A DNA stretch of 37,991 bases. Origin: Methylococcales bacterium (GTDB taxonomy: Bacteria > Pseudomonadota > Gammaproteobacteria > Methylococcales > Methylomonadaceae). This document shows, one piece after another, positions 34,217-37,991 of this stretch. A program made the position numbers and the translations under genes. Numbering within the stretch: position 1 is the first letter of the stretch; each line of letters starts with the position of its first letter. The notes under the pieces were generated by a model, which was given only the letters and a program-made list of their open reading frames with translations, did not search any database and was not told the origin of the DNA. The DNA lies in contig QVQD01000211.1 of NCBI GenBank assembly GCA_003584875.1, positions 1-37,991 on the forward strand, read 5' to 3'.

Positions 34217-35866
34217 TTAATTCTGCTTTATTTTTTGAGCACCAGCGACTGCATCAGCAACACTCCAAAACATTTTATGTTGAAATTGCGCGGGTGCTAA
34301 TTTTAATAATAACAATCGTAATGGATCTTTAACTCTCGCTAATAAAAGCACTTTATTTCGCTGCGCCAAATGCTCAGCAAACTCTATTAAAGACTGCACC
34401 GAGGTACTGTCTAAGTCAGCACTTTGCTCTAGGCTAATAATAAGAATATCTGTGTCTTTACGAGCTTTTAACTTGCCATATATCTCAGCTATTAAGCCTT
34501 CAACACTGGCAAAAAACAAAGGCGCTTCGGGGCGTAGGATTAATAATTTATCTTGAGGCAAAGCTTTGGGATGATTTTCTCTATCCACATAATCTCGTGA
34601 ACTGCCTAATTCTGCCAACTCTCTTACAACGGGCTGACTAAATGATCGTATCGCTAAGGCTAACGATAAAGCGACCGCAATCAACATACCGTGCAACACC
34701 CCAAACGCGAGTACTGCAGCAATGGCCGCCAAGGCTAAATATTGATCTCTATTGATACGCCATAATAACAATAATGCTTTTGGATTTAAGGCGTGGCTTA
34801 AAGCATTAATCACAGCCGCTGCCACTATAGGTTGAGGAATTAAGGCGATCCATTGTTTGCCAAAAACAGCCATGAGCAACAACACAGTTGCAGCGATAAC
34901 GCCTGCCATTTTTGTTTTGGCACCGGCATCTTCATCAGCAGAACTGACCGAAAAACCCGCACCTACAGGCATACCCTGTAATAGTCCCGAGCCTAAGTTT
35001 GCCACACCTAAGGCTAATAACTCGCGATTAGAATCAACTTTATCCCCATGTATTAAAGAAAGACTCCTAATACTACCCCAAGATTCTGCGACGATAATCA
35101 CCATCAAACCACAAGCTAATTCCGCTAACTGCAACCATTTTTCTACTGGCAACTGGGGAATGCTTAATTCAGGCAGTTGTATTAAAACTGAGCCTACCGT
35201 AGCAATTTGATAATCTGCCAAATCAATACTATGGCTTAGGATAATACCTAAAACCAATACAATAAAAGCACCAGGCAAGGTTGGCCAACGCTTTAATAAT
35301 GACAACAAACATAAAGCAAGCACACCGAGGACAGCACTCCAAAGCGATGCTTCTTCAATTCTTAAAACGAGTTCTACATACAATTTATACAAATTAGGCG
35401 CTTGCAAAGTAATACCCAGCATAATCGGTATTTGTTTGCTGATAATGGTCACAGCCAAAGCAAAGGAAAAACCATGTAGCACTGGCCTAGATACAAAAGC
35501 AGATAACCGCCCTAACTTTGCTTTTGACAACATCAATAAGCCCAAGCCCGTGAGTATCACTAAAGCAGAACCTAAACTTACTATGGCCTCAGTATCAGAA
35601 GGACGCATTGATAAAACGACTGCAGCTAATAAAGCCGCAGCAGAAGATGTTGGAGCCACTATCGCAAAAGGACTATCACCTAACAGCGCATAAACCACTA
35701 AACCAATTAATGCAGCTGTTATCGATGCTTGTATAGTCAAGTGAGCAATCGCCGCATAAGCGACAGCTTCGGGTAATAATATAAATGCCACCGATAAGCC
35801 TGCCACTAAATCGGCTAGTAATAAATGCTTGGATAGCGCTTGAATATTGAGAGCGTTAAAATTCAT
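34217..35866 (-). CDS. SulP-family anion transporter with STAS domain
   Basis: 549 residues. An N-terminal membrane domain (about 20-400) with LLADLVAGLSVAFILLPEAV at the start matches the SLC26/SulP fold; the segment GLLQGMPVGAGFSVSSADEDAGAKTK is split around the substrate-site helices (about 292-317). The cytoplasmic STAS domain follows (about 440-549, with LEQSADLDSTSVQSLIEFAE). Substrate in the family may be sulfate, bicarbonate or other anions; the sequence alone does not decide. No carbonic anhydrase or sulfate gene is adjacent. It starts at an ATG and is monocistronic by its neighbours. Confidence 0.88.
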   Translation of the reverse strand: MNFNALNIQALSKHLLLADLVAGLSVAFILLPEAVAYAAIAHLTIQASITAALIGLVVYALLGDSPFAIVAPTSSAAALLAAVVLSMRPSDTEAIVSLGSALVILTGLGLLMLSKAKLGRLSAFVSRPVLHGFSFALAVTIISKQIPIMLGITLQAPNLYKLYVELVLRIEEASLWSAVLGVLALCLLSLLKRWPTLPGAFIVLVLGIILSHSIDLADYQIATVGSVLIQLPELSIPQLPVEKWLQLAELACGLMVIIVAESWGSIRSLSLIHGDKVDSNRELLALGVANLGSGLLQGMPVGAGFSVSSADEDAGAKTKMAGVIAATVLLLMAVFGKQWIALIPQPIVAAAVINALSHALNPKALLLLWRINRDQYLALAAIAAVLAFGVLHGMLIAVALSLALAIRSFSQPVVRELAELGSSRDYVDRENHPKALPQDKLLILRPEAPLFFASVEGLIAEIYGKLKARKDTDILIISLEQSADLDSTSVQSLIEFAEHLAQRNKVLLLARVKDPLRLLLLKLAPAQFQHKMFWSVADAVAGAQKIKQN

Positions 35867-35910
35867 GGTTTAAAACTTAGTTTTCAAGTAGCAACATTTA
35901 AAGAAGAATA

Positions 35911-35953
35911 TCCAACTCCACCCTTTGTAAAAGGGGGGCTAGGGGGAGATTTT
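35911..35953. repeat. palindromic repeat, CCCTTTGTAAAAGGGG type
   Basis: ACTCCACCCTTTGTAAAAGG followed by GGGGCTAGGGGGAGATTTT forms an imperfect palindrome just upstream of sulP. A related piece, CCCCACTTTTACAAAGGGGG, lies inside the composite element at 26965-26984. Confidence 0.55.
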
Positions 35954-35977
35954 AAAATTATCGTGCACCTACCAAAA

Positions 35978-36355
35978 CTAAACAATTTTACAAAAAATCA
36001 GAGCATCTTCATCAAATTCATAGATAGCACATAAACGATGATAACCATCAGCAATAATAACGAGCCCATTAAGCTCATCTCTCACTAATAATAAAGGTGA
36101 CAAGGCGATACCTTTATCAATCTTCTTACTATCTTTTTGTACATGGGAATTACTCACGCCCAACAATGATAACTTTGAAGCTCGAAAAATATCCTTAGCT
36201 TTAAACTGAACTAAGTTAGAGGCTTTTAGATTGTCGACAATTTGAGCCACTTTGGCTGGATTATAAATAATACTTAAATAAGATTCTGCTGCTGGGTAAT
36301 CATGTGCTTCCACATCTGGTAACCAGTTGATTTCTTTTTTGTTTGATTTTGACAT
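35978..36355 (-). CDS. small ParB/sulfiredoxin-like domain protein
   Basis: 125 residues. The C-terminal half has GLVIIADGYHRLCAIYEFDE (about 98-117); the D/E-G-x-H-R-L core is the phosphate-binding motif of the ParB/Srx fold. The N-terminal half (YNPAKVAQIVDNLKASNLVQ) is helical. There is no DNA-binding HTH as in true ParB, and no parA beside it, so chromosome partitioning is unlikely. Related stand-alone proteins are uncharacterised; nucleotide binding or hydrolysis is a reasonable guess. It lies alone between repeats. Confidence 0.7.
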   Translation of the reverse strand: MSKSNKKEINWLPDVEAHDYPAAESYLSIIYNPAKVAQIVDNLKASNLVQFKAKDIFRASKLSLLGVSNSHVQKDSKKIDKGIALSPLLLVRDELNGLVIIADGYHRLCAIYEFDEDALIFCKIV

Positions 36356-36446
36356 GCTTTATAACCTTAGGAAGTAAAAATTTATAGGTGCCTAGGCAAT
36401 GATTGATCAATCGTACATCGTAACAACTCTTTCCCCTGACTCATAA

Positions 36447-36622
36447 GTATCTACACAAATAATGGTTAGCATTCCCACGCGAAAACGATAACATTGTGGT
36501 AAAGATCGTAGGGGCGACAGATTCGCCCAGTATATTCGTTTGTTTAAACATTGCGAATCTGTCGTCCATACAGTATGAACACCGCAGGGACAGGTCGCGA
36601 CCTGTCCTACATTACGATCGGC
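36447..36622. repeat. chimeric repeat: long arm, A-family REPIN and B-family palindrome in a row
   Basis: The segment starts with the long arm (TATCTACACAAATAATGG and AACGATAACATTGTGGT, shared with 26684 and, inverted, with 22991). Next is a REPIN: GTAGGGGCGACAGATTCGCC at 36508 against GCGAATCTGTCGTCC at 36553-36567. Then the B-family palindrome (36585-36610) with ACACCG and CATTACGATCGGC flanks as at 12162-12208. The right long arm is missing. Confidence 0.7.
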
Positions 36623-36772
36623 AATATAAGCTCATTCCTTCCTTATCCTGTTCGGAATTTCGCTACTTTTAAGGTCCGCAATCTGGTATTGTGTGACTTA
36701 ACAGTTAAAGTCGCTGGCAAATAGAGTATTTTACTCACTACATCCAACATTCTCTTATTCTTTTAAAATATT

Positions 36773-37693
36773 ATGCTCATTCAGTGGTACCCCGGTCACA
36801 TGCACAAGGCCAGTAAAGAAATCAAAGAAACGCTACATCAGGTTGATTTGATGATCGAAGTCATCGACGCTCGCATCCCCTTTAGCAGTCAAAATCCCAT
36901 GCTTAGCCAGATACGTGGCAACAAGCCTTGCATTAAAGTACTCAGTAAAAGTGATCTAGCTGATCCTATCATCACCGAACAATGGCAACAGTATTTAGAA
37001 CAAGAGCAAAACGTAAAAACCATCGCGGTCACTGTTGATCAACCCGAAAAGATACGCCAACTGACAGATTTGTGTCACAAAATGGTTCCTAATAAAGGTT
37101 CGAGTGATAAACCCATCCATACTTTGATTATGGGTATACCGAATGTAGGAAAATCAACACTGATTAATATCTTAGCCGGCAGAATGATTGCTAAAACAGG
37201 CAATGAACCGGCCATCACCAAAATGCAACAGCGTATCGATATTGGTAACGGTATTATTTTAGTCGATACCCCAGGATTACTATGGCCGAATGTGGAAAAC
37301 AAAAATAGCGGCTTTCGATTAGCAACAACAGGAGCTATTAAAGATACCGCTATTAGCCATGATCATATTGCTTATTTTGCCGCTGACTATTTGTTAAAAC
37401 ATTATCCAGATTTAGTTAAAACCCGTTATGAATTAAAACATGCACCCGAAACAGAGCTGCAATTATTAGAAGCCATAGGCAAAAGTCGCGGTTGTTTGCG
37501 TTCAGGTGGCCGCATTGATATGGACAGAGTATCTAAAATATTCTTAACCGAATTACGTGCCGGCACTATTGGAAGACTCAGCCTAGAAACGCCTCCGATG
37601 ATGGAAGAAGAACTCATAGAAGTCGGTATTATTCGCGAGGAAAAAGCGGCTAAGAAGTTAGCACGAAAACAAAAAGTATTGGGTTCTAATTGA
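36773..37693 (+). CDS. rbgA: circularly permuted GTPase, RbgA/YlqF family
   Basis: 306 residues. GTPase motifs occur in permuted order G4-G5-G1-G2-G3: SKSD at 58-61 (G4), GIPNVGKST at 121-129 (G1) and DTPGLLWP from 165 (G3). The family's N-terminal WYPGHMHKASKEI motif and a helical C-terminal RNA-binding domain are present. In Bacillus the protein matures the 50S subunit; the gammaproteobacterial orthologue is presumed similar. G4 has Ser in place of the usual Asn of NKxD. It is monocistronic, starting at an ATG with weak upstream purines. Confidence 0.9.
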   Translation: MLIQWYPGHMHKASKEIKETLHQVDLMIEVIDARIPFSSQNPMLSQIRGNKPCIKVLSKSDLADPIITEQWQQYLEQEQNVKTIAVTVDQPEKIRQLTDLCHKMVPNKGSSDKPIHTLIMGIPNVGKSTLINILAGRMIAKTGNEPAITKMQQRIDIGNGIILVDTPGLLWPNVENKNSGFRLATTGAIKDTAISHDHIAYFAADYLLKHYPDLVKTRYELKHAPETELQLLEAIGKSRGCLRSGGRIDMDRVSKIFLTELRAGTIGRLSLETPPMMEEELIEVGIIREEKAAKKLARKQKVLGSN

Positions 37694-37695
37694 TG

Positions 37696-37730
37696 GTAGG
37701 TCGGGTTACGGCTAGCGCCTAACCCGACCG
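37696..37730 (+). repeat. GTAGGTCGGGTTA REP
   Basis: GTAGGTCGGGTTACGGCTAG followed by CGCCTAACCCGACCG forms a hairpin with a GTAG head three bases after the rbgA stop. It belongs to the 31571 family, but is present as a single copy here. Confidence 0.65.
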
Positions 37731-37757
37731 TAAGTGCTTTGTCCCGTGTTAAGTTTT

Positions 37758-37896
37758 GTAGGGTGGATAAGTTTTGTAGGGTGGATAAGCGCCAGCGCAT
37801 CCACCCAGTATGATCGAGTCCGTTTAGTCTACAAACTCAATGAGTGTCGCACACGATGCTATGTCTTGGTGGATGCGCTAGCGCTTATCCACCCTA
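37758..37896. repeat. REPIN, GTAGGGTGGATAAGCG family, with partial tandem head
   Basis: GTAGGGTGGATAAGCGCCAG (37776-37795), closing with CGCATCCACCC, faces an inverted copy ending GCGCTTATCCACCCTAC at 37880-37896. In front, an extra GTAGGGTGGATAAG at 37758-37771 duplicates the head, with AAGTTTTGTAGGGTGGATAA repeated in tandem. Confidence 0.75.
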
Positions 37897-37930
37897 CATG
37901 GCTATCCAAGGCGCCCATTGGGCAGCGCGT

Positions 37931-37946
37931 ACTGTCCCTACGGTGT
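37931..37946 (-). repeat. fragment of the GTAGGGACAG palindrome family
   Basis: ACTGTCCCTACGGTGT is the reverse complement of ACACCGTAGGGACAG as seen at 12161-12175, plus one base. The second arm is absent. Confidence 0.5.
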
Positions 37947-37991
37947 TTCAAAGCAACAGTCGTTGGACAAGGGTAGCACTGCAAAAGTTAT

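Noticed and set aside
35840-36034. 64-codon plus-strand ORF between sulP and the ParB-like gene
   Set aside because: It starts inside sulP on the other strand and passes through the palindromic repeat at 35911-35953; no family resemblance.
37426-37800. 124-codon minus-strand ORF over the 3' part of rbgA
   Set aside because: Mostly antisense to a well-supported coding frame and extends into the REP cluster.
37734-37976. 80-codon plus-strand ORF at the right end
   Set aside because: Its product contains a duplicated FVGWIS block that comes from the tandem REP head at 37751-37788. No ribosome-binding site and no gene-like composition.

Overview
The window is an AT-rich stretch of gammaproteobacterial chromosome. 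It carries 39 protein genes, nearly all housekeeping, one 6S RNA gene, and an unusually rich set of small palindromic repeats in the intergenic gaps. The gene orders clpS-clpA, nudJ-mnmA, rpoZ-spoT, kdsD-kdsC-lptC-lptA-lptB-rpoN-hpf-rapZ, ispH and proA-nadD-rsfS are typical of Gammaproteobacteria. The low GC, the pilin type and the pattern of accessory genes (NhaD, DUF482, DUF938, SulP) would fit a methanotroph-like lineage (Methylococcales), but that assignment is inference and not shown by a marker gene here. No phage, transposase, CRISPR, tRNA or rRNA gene was seen.

Layout. 1-485: decayed repeats and the end of a possible minus-strand ORF with in-frame repeats. 486-5167: trmL, a YheT hydrolase, infA and the clpS-clpA adaptor/unfoldase pair. 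5373-6918: nudJ-mnmA, overlapping. 6919-7676: a truncated repeat element and the 6S RNA. 7677-12059: a thioredoxin-like protein, pgk and rpoZ-spoT. 12060-12422: a MITE-like element with perfect 21-bp inverted ends. 12423-14627: an inositol-monophosphatase-family enzyme, UspA and an unknown secreted protein. 14894-21082: the KDO/LPS-transport/sigma-54 cluster, in which ptsN is missing. 21097-26521: DUF482, DUF938, RraA, IspH, HslR, a TPR protein and a DedA protein. 26522-27042: a nested, three-shell inverted-repeat element. 27043-32965 (minus strand): proA, nadD, rsfS, nhaD, kup. 33343-33843: a type IV pilin followed by two terminators. 34217-37693: a SulP transporter with STAS domain, a small ParB-like protein and a circularly permuted GTPase (RbgA/YlqF). 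37694-37991: a cluster of repeats.

How genes work together. kdsD/kdsC make KDO for LPS, and lptC/lptA/lptB belong to the machine that exports LPS. clpS/clpA deliver N-degron substrates to ClpP. rpoZ/spoT link RNA polymerase to (p)ppGpp control, and the 6S RNA is another global RNA-polymerase regulator. nhaD and kup lie head to tail and probably exchange Na+ and K+ control.

Most interesting signal. At least five palindrome families share a 5' GTAG head followed by a hairpin. They often occur as inverted pairs (REPIN-like), and some are nested inside larger inverted-repeat elements whose outer ends (core GAGACTGTGAAAGTATT) recur at four loci. The GTAG head is the signature of REP sequences mobilised by RAYT (Y1, IS200/IS605-like) transposases. 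No RAYT gene lies in the window, so the mobiliser would have to be elsewhere.
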